A DNA stretch of 15,233 nt from Pseudomonadota bacterium (GCA_023412995.1 JAEZQS010000348.1:1-15233), one strand, 5' to 3'; shown: positions 1-9,291, numbered from the stretch's first letter. Notes: generated from the letters alone by a model not told the origin. Program-made: numbers and translations.

Positions 1-93
1 GCCCAGGCCCGCACGATCGCCGCCGCGCACCCGTCGCTCGCCCGCCGCTACGCCGATCCGCTCGAACGGCTGGGCGCGCCCGCGGTCCGTTGA
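1..93 (+). CDS. C-terminal end of an unidentified protein (partial)
   Basis: An open frame enters from the left edge and stops at TGA 91-93, giving 30 residues that begin AQARTIAAAHPSLARRYADP and end in APAVR. The piece is charged and Ala/Arg-rich and looks helical, as a soluble protein tail would. Too little is present to name a family. An inverted repeat at 122-144 shortly after the stop fits the end of a transcription unit, which supports the stop as real. In DNA this GC-rich a 30-codon open frame can arise by chance, so the call is tentative. Confidence 0.45.
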   Translation, partial: AQARTIAAAHPSLARRYADPLERLGAPAVR

Positions 94-115
94 GGACGGC
101 CGACCCTGGCTGCAT

Positions 116-1231
116 TTGCGCGGCCGGCACGCATGCTGCCGGCCCACGAGTGCGTTTAGCCAGCGCCGAGGATGGAACGGGACGGAACGGCTGTTCGCCA
201 CCGGGCGCGACGATCCGCTGTGGTCGATCACCTGGGACATGGACGGCGTGCCGGTGGATTCGCTCGAGGACGACGCCCGCGCGCCGTACGGGCAGCTGCG
301 CATCGACGGCGCCGACAGCGACGCGGCGCGCGCGCCGATCGGCGGCGTGGCGTGGGGCGACTGGTACGCCTTCACCAGCAGCGGCGCGCCGCTCACCCTC
401 GACAGCGGCTGGAGCTGGACCGGAACCAACGCCGTTCCGTTCGTGATGCTGTGGACGCAGGGCGTCGATGCCGCGATGGGGCTGGTGCAATCCACCCCGA
501 TCGAGCACCAGGACGCCGGTGGCTACTGGGGCCAGGACCTGTGGATGCAGACCAGTGCGGGCACCAGCGGCTGCCCCGGCCAATACCTGATGCCGTGCGA
601 CTACAACTGGCCATTCCAGTCGGTCAACTACGAACTCTACGGCGGCCCGACGCAGAACGCGCGGCTGGCCTGGGGCACGAACTTCGGTTTCCTCGGCCAG
701 GCGCAGTACCGGATCCGCGGCAATGCCGAGTACGGCGGCGGCGCCCTCGCCTTGCCCGGCGATCCCATGGCGCCGGGCTGGCCGCGCAAGAGCTACTCGA
801 CGTACGTCGTGCTTGGCGAGCATTCGCGCGCCCCGGTGGCCACCCGCGTCGGCGAGGTGGAGGCGGCCGACGCCGCCGTGCTGTCGGCCAGCACCGGATC
901 GGTGGTGACGCAGGCGCCGGCCGGGGTCGGCGACGCCACCCCCGTGACGCTGCAACCGCCCGGCTACGACGCGATCCGCGGTGCCTTCCGTTTCCAGGCT
1001 GCCGCTGGCGCGCTCGCTGCCAGTATCACCATCGGCAGCGGTACGCTCGCCAATCCAACCCTCATCATCGATGGTATCGCTGCGTTGCCCGCGCAGGTGC
1101 GACTCGATGGCGTGACGCTGGTGGCCGACGCCGGCTATTTCGCTTCGCTGCGGACCGACAGCGGCGAACTGTGGCTGACCCTGCATGGTACGCTGGCGGG
1201 CGCCGGCCATGCGCTGGAAATCGTGCCGTGA
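116..1231 (+). pseudogene. N-terminally truncated exoprotein-like gene, family unknown
   Basis: This frame is open from TTG 116 to TGA 1229-1231. Residues up to about 25 look like non-coding sequence and cover a hairpin. From about nucleotide 190 (ERLFATGRDDPLWSITWD) the composition becomes that of an extracellular beta-rich protein: many Trp, Tyr, Gly, Asp and Thr, almost no Lys, and two close Cys (around TSGCPGQYLMPCDYNW) that could form a disulfide. The last 100 residues read like beta-strands of an accessory sandwich domain. No signal peptide, lipobox or convincing ribosome site precedes it. ATG 239 is in frame, but starting there would drop residues that look genuine. I infer a gene that lost its 5' part, joined by deletion to the neighbour's end. 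A short intact gene of unknown function is the alternative. I do not recognise the family. Confidence 0.55.
122..144. terminator. Perfect 8-bp hairpin downstream of the partial gene
   Basis: GGCCGGCA at 122-129 pairs exactly with TGCCGGCC at 137-144 around the 7-base loop 130-136. It lies 28 bases after the stop of the left-edge gene. No T-run follows, so it is at best a weak or Rho-assisted terminator. Its position inside the nominal 5' end of the next open frame argues that translation of that frame does not genuinely begin at TTG 116. Confidence 0.4.
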
Positions 1232-1314
1232 TGGCCGGGTGAAGGAGGAGGCAGGCTGGAGGCGCACAGCGCGGCCGGCAAACCGCGACCGCCGCCATGG
1301 CGCGCCCCCGGGAC

Positions 1315-1340
1315 AGCATCGGGACTAAAGTCCCTCCCAC
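1315..1340 (-). repeat. Palindromic REP-like element (GGGACTAAAGTCCC core)
   Basis: The core GGGACTAAAGTCCC at 1321-1334 is an inverted repeat with 6-bp arms. On the minus strand the element reads GTGGGAGGGACTTTAGTCCC followed by GATGCT. Short interspersed elements of this shape are, to my recollection, common between genes in Lysobacter, Stenotrophomonas and relatives. It lies between two converging genes, so it could also serve as a bidirectional terminator. Copy number in the genome cannot be seen from one window. Confidence 0.6.
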
Positions 1341-1382
1341 GGTGCTTCGCGCCATGCGCCGGCACCACGCCTGTTGCACGTA

Positions 1383-1403
1383 CCCTCGCCCTCGCCCTCG
1401 CCC
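1383..1403. repeat. Hexanucleotide tandem repeat, CCCTCG x3
   Basis: Three perfect CCCTCG units at 1383-1400 run into CCC, abutting the stop codon of maeB (TAG on the minus strand, plus-strand 1404-1406). It is short, non-coding and in the 3' flank. It could be a replication-slippage site but has no evident function. Confidence 0.5.
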
Positions 1404-3698
<2,295 letters not shown>

Positions 3699-3810
3699 GG
3701 GTGGCGGGGCACCAGGCCGCAGCGGGCACGCGCGGCAACGCCGTGACTATAGCATCGGCCCCTGGGCACCGATCCCTGCACGAGCACCGCAAGCGCGGCT
3801 GACAGACGCG

Positions 3811-3888
3811 CGTGCCCGCGACGCCGCCTCCGGGGGCGTTCGTCGAATCCGGCGTTCGCGGTCGCGGCTTCGCCGCTCCTACGACAGC
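3811..3888 (-). repeat. REP-like element with flank, copy 1 of a duplicated 78-base unit
   Basis: The core at 3860-3883 reads, on the minus strand, TCGTAGGAGCGGCGAAGCCG followed by CGAC. It contains a GCGGC-TTC-GCCGC hairpin next to a conserved GTAGGAG head, the usual layout of xanthomonad REP elements. The whole 78 bases recur exactly 200 bases downstream (4011-4088) with 12 mismatches by eye. The core and the TTCGTCGAATCCGG flank are nearly invariant, while the distal flank diverges (CGGGGGCGTT against CGGAAAGCTT). Confidence 0.7.
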
Positions 3889-3898
3889 ACCGCTTCAT

Positions 3899-3920
3899 GT
3901 AGGCGCGCTGCAAGCGCGAC
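3899..3920 (+). repeat. REP-like element, opposite orientation, first of inner pair
   Basis: GTAGGCGCGCTGCAAGCGCG AC forms a GCGCT... /AGCGC hairpin with a 3-base loop after a GTAGG head. It differs by one base from the element at 3950-3971 and is inverted relative to the outer copies at 3860-3883 and 4060-4083. Confidence 0.65.
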
Positions 3921-3949
3921 CCGCAAGCCCGCGACATCACGTGCCCGTC

Positions 3950-3971
3950 GTAGGAGCGCTGCAAGCGCGAC
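3950..3971 (+). repeat. REP-like element, second of inner pair
   Basis: GTAGGAGCGCTGCAAGCGCG AC is a near-perfect copy of 3899-3920 (A for C at the sixth base), in direct orientation 51 bases away. The hairpin is GCGCT-GCA-AGCGC. The GTAGGAG head matches that of the outer, inverted copies, whose stem is GCGGC/GCCGC instead, so one head family is paired with two stem variants. Confidence 0.65.
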
Positions 3972-4010
3972 CGCGGGACCCCGCCTGCGACGAACCAGCG
4001 GACGGGTTCG

Positions 4011-4088
4011 CGTTCCCGCCACGCCGCCCGCGGAAAGCTTCGTCGAATCCGGTTTTCGCGGTCGCGGCTGCGCCGCTCCTACGACAGC
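4011..4088 (-). repeat. REP-like element with flank, copy 2 of the duplicated unit
   Basis: Second copy of the 78-base unit at 3811-3888. The core (4060-4083) carries a GCGGC-TGC-GCCGC hairpin and the same CTCCTACGA head on the plus strand. Identity runs into non-palindromic flank (CGTCGAATCC at 4041-4050 is identical), which points to segmental duplication more than to independent insertion of two short REPs. Confidence 0.7.
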
Positions 4089-4158
4089 CCGGTCTTGGCA
4101 GCGCGCGGTGTCCAGCATCTTCCGCCCTGGCATTCTCCGCGTCGGTGTGCTTCGTGGT

Positions 4159-5484
4159 TCAATCCTTCGCTTCTGCTTGCGCGGCACCGGCTGAGAGGAA
4201 ATCGAGCCCCGCCTGCAGCATCGCGGCGGAACCGGTGGCGAGCGCGCCTTCGTCGAGGAAGAAGCGCGGCGAATGGTTGCCGGGCGCGGTGGCCGGGTCG
4301 GTGCCGGCAGGGGTGGCGCCGACGAAGAAGTAGACGCTCGGTGCCGGCACCGCCAGTCCGAGTTGCGGGAAATCCTCCGACGCCGTCCAGCGCTGGGCCT
4401 CGACCACGTGTTCCTTGCCGAGCGCCTGTTCGAGGCTGGCGCGCACGCGCGCGGTCAGCGCGGGATCGTTGTAGTTGACCGGGTTGCTGCCGGGCGCCGG
4501 GATTTCGGCATCGACGGTCGCGCCGTGCGCCGCGGCGACGTGCGTGGCGGTGTCGCGCAGCGCCGCCAGCGCCTGCTCGCGCATGGCCGGGTCGAATGCG
4601 CGCACGGTGCCCTGCAGCTCGGCGCTGTCGGGCACGATGTTGAAGCGCGAGCCGCCGTTGAAGATGCCAAAGGTGACGACGGCCGGATCCTTGTTGATGT
4701 CCAGTCGCCGGCTGACGATGGTCTGCGCCGAGGTCACGATTTCCGCCGCGGTGACGATCGGGTCGATGCCCTGCCACGGCATCGCGCCATGGCTCTGGCG
4801 CCCGTGCACGACGATGCGGAAGGTATCCGAGCTCGCCATCATGCCGCCCGGGCGGATCGCGACCGTGCCGACCGGCAGCACGCTGACCACGTGCATGCCG
4901 AACACCGCGTCGGAATGGAAGCCGTCGAACACGCCTTCCTTCACCATCAGCGGCGCGCCGCCCTCCTCGCCGGCCGGCGCGCCCTCCTCCGCGGGCTGGA
5001 ACACGAACAGCACCTCGCCCGGCAGGTCCGCGCGCATCGCCGTCATCGCGGCGGCGACGCCGAGCGTCATGGCGGTGTGCGCGTCGTGGCCGCAGGCATG
5101 CATCACGCCGACCGTGCGGCCCTGGTACTCGCCCGTGGCCTTCGATGCGAACGGCAGGTCCACTTCCTCGGTGACCGGCAACGCGTCCATGTCGGCGCGG
5201 ATCGCCAGGCGCGGCCCCGGCCGTGCGCCCTTCAGCAGTCCCGTGACGCCGGTATGCGCGATGCCGGTGCGCACCTCAAGGCCCAGGCGGCGCAGTTCCT
5301 TCGCCACCCGCGCAGCCGTCTGCACCTCGCGGTTGCTGAGCTCGGGGTGCTGGTGCAGGTCGCGCCGCATGGCCGTCATGCCGGACAGCAGCGGCTGCAT
5401 GCGCTCGGCCACGGTGGGGGCGGGACCGGCGGCGGCGGGAAACGCCAGGGCGAGCAGCAGGGCAGCGACGAGGGAACGGTGCAT
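4159..5484 (-). CDS. Exported M20-family amidohydrolase (N-acyl-amino acid hydrolase-like)
   Basis: From ATG 5484 the protein has 441 residues. The frame stays open to 5595, but ATG 5484 gives a proper signal peptide (HRSLVAALLLALAFPAAA, cleavage near 19-20) and has GGAG five bases upstream. The M20D pattern is complete: LHQHPELSNRE (43-53), IRADMDALPVTEE (95-107), MHACGHDAHTAM (128-139), PAEEG (164-168), GMHVV (196-200), the dimerisation-domain GRQSHGAMPWQGIDPI (228-243), ASEDFPQ (368-374) and GNHSPRFFLDEGAL (402-415). Predicted metal ligands are Cys131, His133, Glu167, His198 and His404. The family hydrolyses amide bonds of N-acyl amino acids such as hippurate or N-acetyl amino acids. Substrate cannot be told from sequence. 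Export suggests a periplasmic scavenging role. It lies 143 bases downstream of the DUF1704 gene on the same strand, separated from it by a palindrome. Confidence 0.92.
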   Translation of the reverse strand: MHRSLVAALLLALAFPAAAGPAPTVAERMQPLLSGMTAMRRDLHQHPELSNREVQTAARVAKELRRLGLEVRTGIAHTGVTGLLKGARPGPRLAIRADMDALPVTEEVDLPFASKATGEYQGRTVGVMHACGHDAHTAMTLGVAAAMTAMRADLPGEVLFVFQPAEEGAPAGEEGGAPLMVKEGVFDGFHSDAVFGMHVVSVLPVGTVAIRPGGMMASSDTFRIVVHGRQSHGAMPWQGIDPIVTAAEIVTSAQTIVSRRLDINKDPAVVTFGIFNGGSRFNIVPDSAELQGTVRAFDPAMREQALAALRDTATHVAAAHGATVDAEIPAPGSNPVNYNDPALTARVRASLEQALGKEHVVEAQRWTASEDFPQLGLAVPAPSVYFFVGATPAGTDPATAPGNHSPRFFLDEGALATGSAAMLQAGLDFLSAGAAQAEAKD

Positions 5485-5489
5485 GGGAA

Positions 5490-5493
5490 CTCC
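5490..5493 (-). promoter_or_regulatory. Ribosome binding site fixing the M20 gene start
   Basis: GGAG on the minus strand, five bases before ATG 5484. It favours 5484 over the upstream in-frame start at 5595, which would place 37 residues before the signal peptide and bury it. Confidence 0.65.
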
Positions 5494-5574
5494 GGGGCGA
5501 GTGAAGAGCAGGTTCAGGGAATCAGGCAGGAGGACCTTCGGTGTTGGACGGTAACGCCGCGCCCGCATCGTCGC

Positions 5575-5601
5575 GATGCGGTTTGCTGCGCTCACCGCAT
5601 C
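5575..5601. repeat. Interspersed palindrome GATGCGGT...ACCGCATC
   Basis: GATGCGGT (5575-5582) and ACCGCATC (5594-5601) form a perfect 8-bp stem around TTGCTGCGCTC, followed by CTACGGG. This resembles the 'TAGGATGCGGTGAGCGCAGC...' type of intergenic repeat found in many proteobacteria (from memory). It sits between the end of the DUF1704 gene and the start of the M20 gene, both on the minus strand. It could act as an mRNA-stabilising or terminating hairpin that uncouples them. Confidence 0.6.
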
Positions 5602-5627
5602 CTACGGGAATTCCCGCCTCGCCCTTG

Positions 5628-6887
5628 CTACAGCGCCAGCAGCAGGTCCTCGGCCTGCACCCGTTCAAGCCGGATGCGGTTGGCGAACAGCGAGAACGCC
5701 AGCGTGCCGGCGAGGCCGCGCGCCTGGCGCAGCCACGGCGGGCGATACAGCGGCGGCGCCAGCTGGCCATCGGCGAAGCAGGGTTCGAGCGCCAGCACGT
5801 CGCGCAGCGCCAGCTTGCCGGCAAAGAGGTAGTCGCACAGGACCATGCGCTGGTGGCGCAGCGCCCAGCGGAAGAAGGTGTGGATCGACAGCAGGCCGTG
5901 CAGGTACACCGCATCCTTGGTGAAGGCGGCGCCACCGCCGAGCGGCGCGCCACGGAACACGCGCATCGCGGAGGCGAAACTGTCGGTCTCGTTCTGCCCC
6001 GCCTCGAGGAAGAAGCGGAACACCTGGATGAAATCGGCCCCATCCAGCGCCTGCTGGATCGCCAGGATGCGCAGGCTGATGCGGCGCATGCGTGCGATGT
6101 CGATCGAGCCGGACACGAGCTCGGCGAACACCGCAAGGCCCTCCTGCGTCGCCGTGCTGCGTGGCGAGGCGCGCGCCAGCGATTGCAGCAGCGGCTGCGC
6201 GCGGCCGTTGAGCGCGGTCAGCGTGTGCACGAAGGCCTCGTGTTCGAGCAGCTGGCGCCGGTCGTAGGCAGTGAAGTGCGTTCCGGCTCGCAACCGGATG
6301 CGCGTGGCACCGGCGGCCGCCTTGGCGATGAGCTCCGGATCGGACTCCACCCGCACCACGCCGGTGCCGAACAGGCCGTCGACGTCCTGCTGCAACCCGG
6401 CCGCGACGGCATCGGCGTCGAGCGGCAGCACGGGCTCGTCGGCAAGGCTGCCCTCGTGGAACTCGTCGGCAATGGCGATGAAATGGCGCGCGGCATCGAG
6501 GCTGGTCTGGGTCGCGCCCGGCAGCGGATCGCCCGGGCGGCCGAACAGCGCGCTCGAATGGGTGGTGATGGCGGGGGTTCCGGCGGCGTCGATCAGGGCA
6601 GTCGCGATGCGCCAGGACGACGCGCTGCGCGCGATGTAGTCGCCCACGGGATGGCCGCGGTCCGCGGCGGCGGCGATCGCGGCGAGCTCGGCGCGGGTGG
6701 CGGCGAAATCGAAGCGCGGATACGCGACGTCGGGCAGCATCGCGCGCCCGGCGGCCCAGTCGGCGAGGAAACGCCGCTGCACCGACGCCGGCCAGCTGAG
6801 CGAGCCCAGCAGGCGAATGCCGCGCGTGGCCTCGACCAGGCGACGGTCGAGTGCGGCGTGCCGCATGCCTTGCGCTGCCTCGCCCAT
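5628..6887 (-). CDS. DUF1704 / QEGLA-motif metallopeptidase-like protein (MATCAP family)
   Basis: 419 residues from ATG 6887. The sequence has HEAFVH (216-221), an HExxxH zinc motif, and ATQEGLAVFAEL (246-257), the QEGLA motif that names the TIGR02421 'flavohemoglobin expression-modulating' family. Further family blocks are RTFRG-like MRVFRG (308-313) and FTKDAVYLHG (322-331), where Lys324 and Tyr328 would face the active site. DUF1704 includes the human MATCAP tubulin carboxypeptidases, in which these residues bind zinc and substrate. A peptidase activity for this bacterial protein is therefore likely but its substrate is unknown. No signal peptide is seen, so it is probably cytosolic. The minus frame remains open far upstream. 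I chose 6887 because CGGAGG precedes it, though only three bases away. ATG 6866 is an alternative. It is transcribed divergently from the beta-helix gene at 7071. Confidence 0.85.
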   Translation of the reverse strand: MGEAAQGMRHAALDRRLVEATRGIRLLGSLSWPASVQRRFLADWAAGRAMLPDVAYPRFDFAATRAELAAIAAAADRGHPVGDYIARSASSWRIATALIDAAGTPAITTHSSALFGRPGDPLPGATQTSLDAARHFIAIADEFHEGSLADEPVLPLDADAVAAGLQQDVDGLFGTGVVRVESDPELIAKAAAGATRIRLRAGTHFTAYDRRQLLEHEAFVHTLTALNGRAQPLLQSLARASPRSTATQEGLAVFAELVSGSIDIARMRRISLRILAIQQALDGADFIQVFRFFLEAGQNETDSFASAMRVFRGAPLGGGAAFTKDAVYLHGLLSIHTFFRWALRHQRMVLCDYLFAGKLALRDVLALEPCFADGQLAPPLYRPPWLRQARGLAGTLAFSLFANRIRLERVQAEDLLLAL

Positions 6888-7070
6888 GCGCCTCCGCAGC
6901 GCGTGTGGAAGGGCCACCGGGTCCGGTGGAGCCGCTCGGGGGGATGCGCACGGCTGTCGCGCCCGGCGCGTTCCCTTACGCACCAAGATAGCAGACGGTT
7001 TTTGGTAAGGTCGGAGAATCGGCGTCCCCTGTCGCCGGTGAATTCCCGCAACTGAACGAGATGTCCCCTG

Positions 7071-9254
7071 ATGAATGCTTCCCGAACCAGGCCCTTGCGC
7101 CTGCGCCCCCTCGCCGCCTCGCTCGCCCTCGTGCTCGGCAGCAGCGCGCTCGCCTTCAACGTCGCCGCGGCACCCGCCGACGGTTCCACCGCCAGCGGTC
7201 GCTATGCCGCCCGCATGGCGGTGCGCCAGGCCGCGGACACCGCGCCCCGCCACGCGCAAGCGCCGGCTGCAGCGCCACGCGGCAACACGCTGCCGGTCAC
7301 CAGCTGCGCCGACGACGCCGATCCCGGCACCCTGCGCAACGTGCTCGCGGGAGCCGCCGAGGGCGACATCGTCGACCTCAGCGCGCTCACCTGCAGCACC
7401 ATCACGCTGACCCAGGGCCCGATCGACACCAGCGCGCTGGGCGAGCACCAGCTCTACGACGTCACCGTGCAGGGTCCAGGGCGCGACGCGCTCACGATCG
7501 ACGGCGGAGGCCAGTCGCAGGTGTTCGTGGTCGGCGGCTTCTCCAGCTCGCAGGGCACCTTCACCCTCAACGATCTCACCGTCGCCAACGGCGCTTATTC
7601 GGGCAGCCTGGCGGCCTGCATCGAAGGCTTCGGCGGTACAGTGGCGCTTAACCGCGTCGCCGTCACCAACTGCCATTCCAGCGGCACCTACCAGCTCGTG
7701 TTCGGCGGCGCGGTGGATGTCACCACGCTGGTGATGACAGACAGCCGCATCACCGATTCCAGCGCCACCGCGACGGGCACCCATTCCACCGCGGTCGGCG
7801 GCGGTGCCTACGCCAGCGGCGGCGCCACCCTCGTGCGCAGCACCATCAGCGGCAATACGGTCACGGCGCCCTACGCGCAGTACGACGGCTACTCGACCGT
7901 CGGCGGCGGCTTCTACTCGCGCAGCGACATGGAACTGGTGGACAGCACGATCTCCGGCAACACGATCGAAGCCACCAACGCGGGCGAGGACGCGCGCGGA
8001 GGCGGCGCCTACGTGCGTGGCTTCGCCACCCTCACCGGCTCCACCATCGACAACAACCGTGCCGACGGCACGGGAGGCGGCCTGTACAAGGGCATCTTCA
8101 GCAATTACGGCGAGCCGCCACCGCCGAACGACACCCGCCTGACGATCACCAGCAGCACGATTTCGGGCAATTCGGCGGCGCTCGGCGGCGGCATCGCCAC
8201 CAGCCGCCCGCTCGACCTCGCCAACAGCACCATCGCGCTCAATGCCGCCCCCGACGGTGGCGGCGGCGTGATGTTCGTGGTGGCGGGCATCTACGACAGC
8301 GAAGGATCGCTCGACGCGCAAAGCAGCCTCATCGCCGCCAACATCGCAGGCGACGGCGCCAGCCATGCCGCCGACCTCGCCAGCGACGACGTGCTGGCGG
8401 TCAGCGGGGCGAACAGCCTGGTGCAGGCAGCCGATGCCGGCATCACGCTGCCGGTGGACACGCTTACCGCCGACCCGCTGCTGACGCCGCTGTCCTGGAA
8501 CGGCGGACCGACCCGCACCCATGGCCTCGGCGCCGGCAGCCCGGCGATCGATGCCGGCAACAATGCCGGCGACCTCGCCTTCGACCAGCGCGGCGAAGGC
8601 TTCCCGCGCGTGTCCGGGGCAGCCGCCGACATCGGCGCGTTCGAGCTGCAGCAGGCTCCGGCCGACGAAACCCTCTTCCGCGACGGCTTCGATGGCGCGC
8701 CGGACGGCGCGGTCGAATACGCCTGGGACGACGGTGACGGCGACACCAACCAAGGCCCACCGTCGAGCTTCGATCCGGACATGCTGTGGGGCAACTATTA
8801 CCTGGCGCAGCCCGGCGGCGAGACCATCACGCAGATCTCGGTCGCCTTCGGCCCGACCTTCCCCTCGCTCGCCCAGAGTCCGGTCACCTTCTGGCTGCTG
8901 GAAGACGCCGACGCGGACTTCGACCCGCGCAATGCCCGCGCGGTCGCCAGCGTGCCGGCCACGCCGGACGTGTTCAACGACAACTTCTACACGGTGCAGA
9001 TCCCGCCCACCTGGGTAAACCATGCCTTCTTCGTCGGCGCCAGCGCCAAGCTGCAGGGCGGCGAGGACAAGCCGGCACGGGTGGATACCGACGGCCCGGG
9101 CGACAAGTCATGGTTCTTCTATGCGCCGGACATCGCCGCCACCATCGACGACCTCGCCGCGGCGCCGTTCGGTGCGCGCATGGACGACACCCAGTACGTG
9201 ATCTTCCCGGGCACGTTCATGATCCGCGCCAGCGGCGAAGCCGGCCTGCCCTAG
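7071..9254 (+). CDS. Exported right-handed beta-helix protein, choice-of-anchor Q type, with C-terminal beta domain
   Basis: 727 residues. A signal peptide (RLRPLAASLALVLGSSALAF, cleavage near AAA 32-34) is followed by a low-complexity Ala-rich linker to about 70. A cap segment SCADDADPGTLRNVLAGAAEGDIVDL (78-103) is typical of polymorphic-outer-membrane-like beta-helix proteins. From about 105 to 425 come irregular helix coils rich in STISGN, DSTISGN, GSTIDNN and GGGAY/GGGLY ladders (for example 257-263, 291-297, 323-329, 361-367). The block TADPLLTPLSWNGGP (466-480), GSPAIDAG (489-496) and DIGAFEL (520-526) is the 'choice-of-anchor Q' closing element. Then comes LFRDGFDG (535-542) and an additional domain (545-722) beginning EYAWDDGDGDTN and containing GGETITQISVAFG. 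It is likely cell-surface or secreted. No catalytic residues are identifiable, and a role in adhesion or glycan binding is inference. No strong ribosome site precedes ATG 7071; the frame and signal peptide decide the start. Confidence 0.88.
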   Translation: MNASRTRPLRLRPLAASLALVLGSSALAFNVAAAPADGSTASGRYAARMAVRQAADTAPRHAQAPAAAPRGNTLPVTSCADDADPGTLRNVLAGAAEGDIVDLSALTCSTITLTQGPIDTSALGEHQLYDVTVQGPGRDALTIDGGGQSQVFVVGGFSSSQGTFTLNDLTVANGAYSGSLAACIEGFGGTVALNRVAVTNCHSSGTYQLVFGGAVDVTTLVMTDSRITDSSATATGTHSTAVGGGAYASGGATLVRSTISGNTVTAPYAQYDGYSTVGGGFYSRSDMELVDSTISGNTIEATNAGEDARGGGAYVRGFATLTGSTIDNNRADGTGGGLYKGIFSNYGEPPPPNDTRLTITSSTISGNSAALGGGIATSRPLDLANSTIALNAAPDGGGGVMFVVAGIYDSEGSLDAQSSLIAANIAGDGASHAADLASDDVLAVSGANSLVQAADAGITLPVDTLTADPLLTPLSWNGGPTRTHGLGAGSPAIDAGNNAGDLAFDQRGEGFPRVSGAAADIGAFELQQAPADETLFRDGFDGAPDGAVEYAWDDGDGDTNQGPPSSFDPDMLWGNYYLAQPGGETITQISVAFGPTFPSLAQSPVTFWLLEDADADFDPRNARAVASVPATPDVFNDNFYTVQIPPTWVNHAFFVGASAKLQGGEDKPARVDTDGPGDKSWFFYAPDIAATIDDLAAAPFGARMDDTQYVIFPGTFMIRASGEAGLP

Positions 9255-9262
9255 CGGCAACC

Positions 9263-9291
9263 CCGGGAGCGTGGCGGCGCCACGTTCCCGG
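9263..9291 (+). terminator. Strong 13-bp hairpin between the two beta-helix genes
   Basis: CCGGGAGCGTGGC pairs with GCCACGTTCCCGG around GGC, with a single G-T wobble. It begins nine bases after the stop of the upstream exoprotein gene. The following bases (TTCCGCCC) lack a T-run, so it is either an imperfect terminator or an mRNA-processing and stability structure that sets the ratio of the two products. Confidence 0.55.

Larger units (their letters stand above)
3699..4158. other. Gene-free interval carrying a REP-like cluster
   Basis: These 460 bases separate the start of maeB from the end of the M20 hydrolase, both on the minus strand. No open frame here resembles a protein. The middle (3811-4088) is filled by four palindromic elements, listed separately. 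The maeB promoter should lie in 3700-3800. The only AT-rich hexamer is TATAGT on the minus strand (3746-3751), with no convincing -35 partner. The 70 bases from 4089 to 4158 hold no clear terminator. Confidence 0.6.

Noticed and set aside
3746..3751. TATAGT as the maeB -10 element
   Set aside because: The hexamer is good, but no -35 match lies 16-18 bases upstream on the minus strand, so it is mentioned and not called as a promoter.
3811..4088. Possible CRISPR array
   Set aside because: Only four palindromic elements, in mixed orientation and of two stem types, with unequal spacing and no cas gene; REP-like elements explain them better.
4273..5832. A 519-codon plus-strand frame opposite the M20 gene
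   Set aside because: Antisense shadow; the minus strand carries every M20 motif.
6888..9023. Upstream extension of the DUF1704 frame to 1131 residues
   Set aside because: The extra 700 residues are antisense to the clear beta-helix gene and have Ala/Arg/Gly/Val shadow composition. The family is about 420 residues long.
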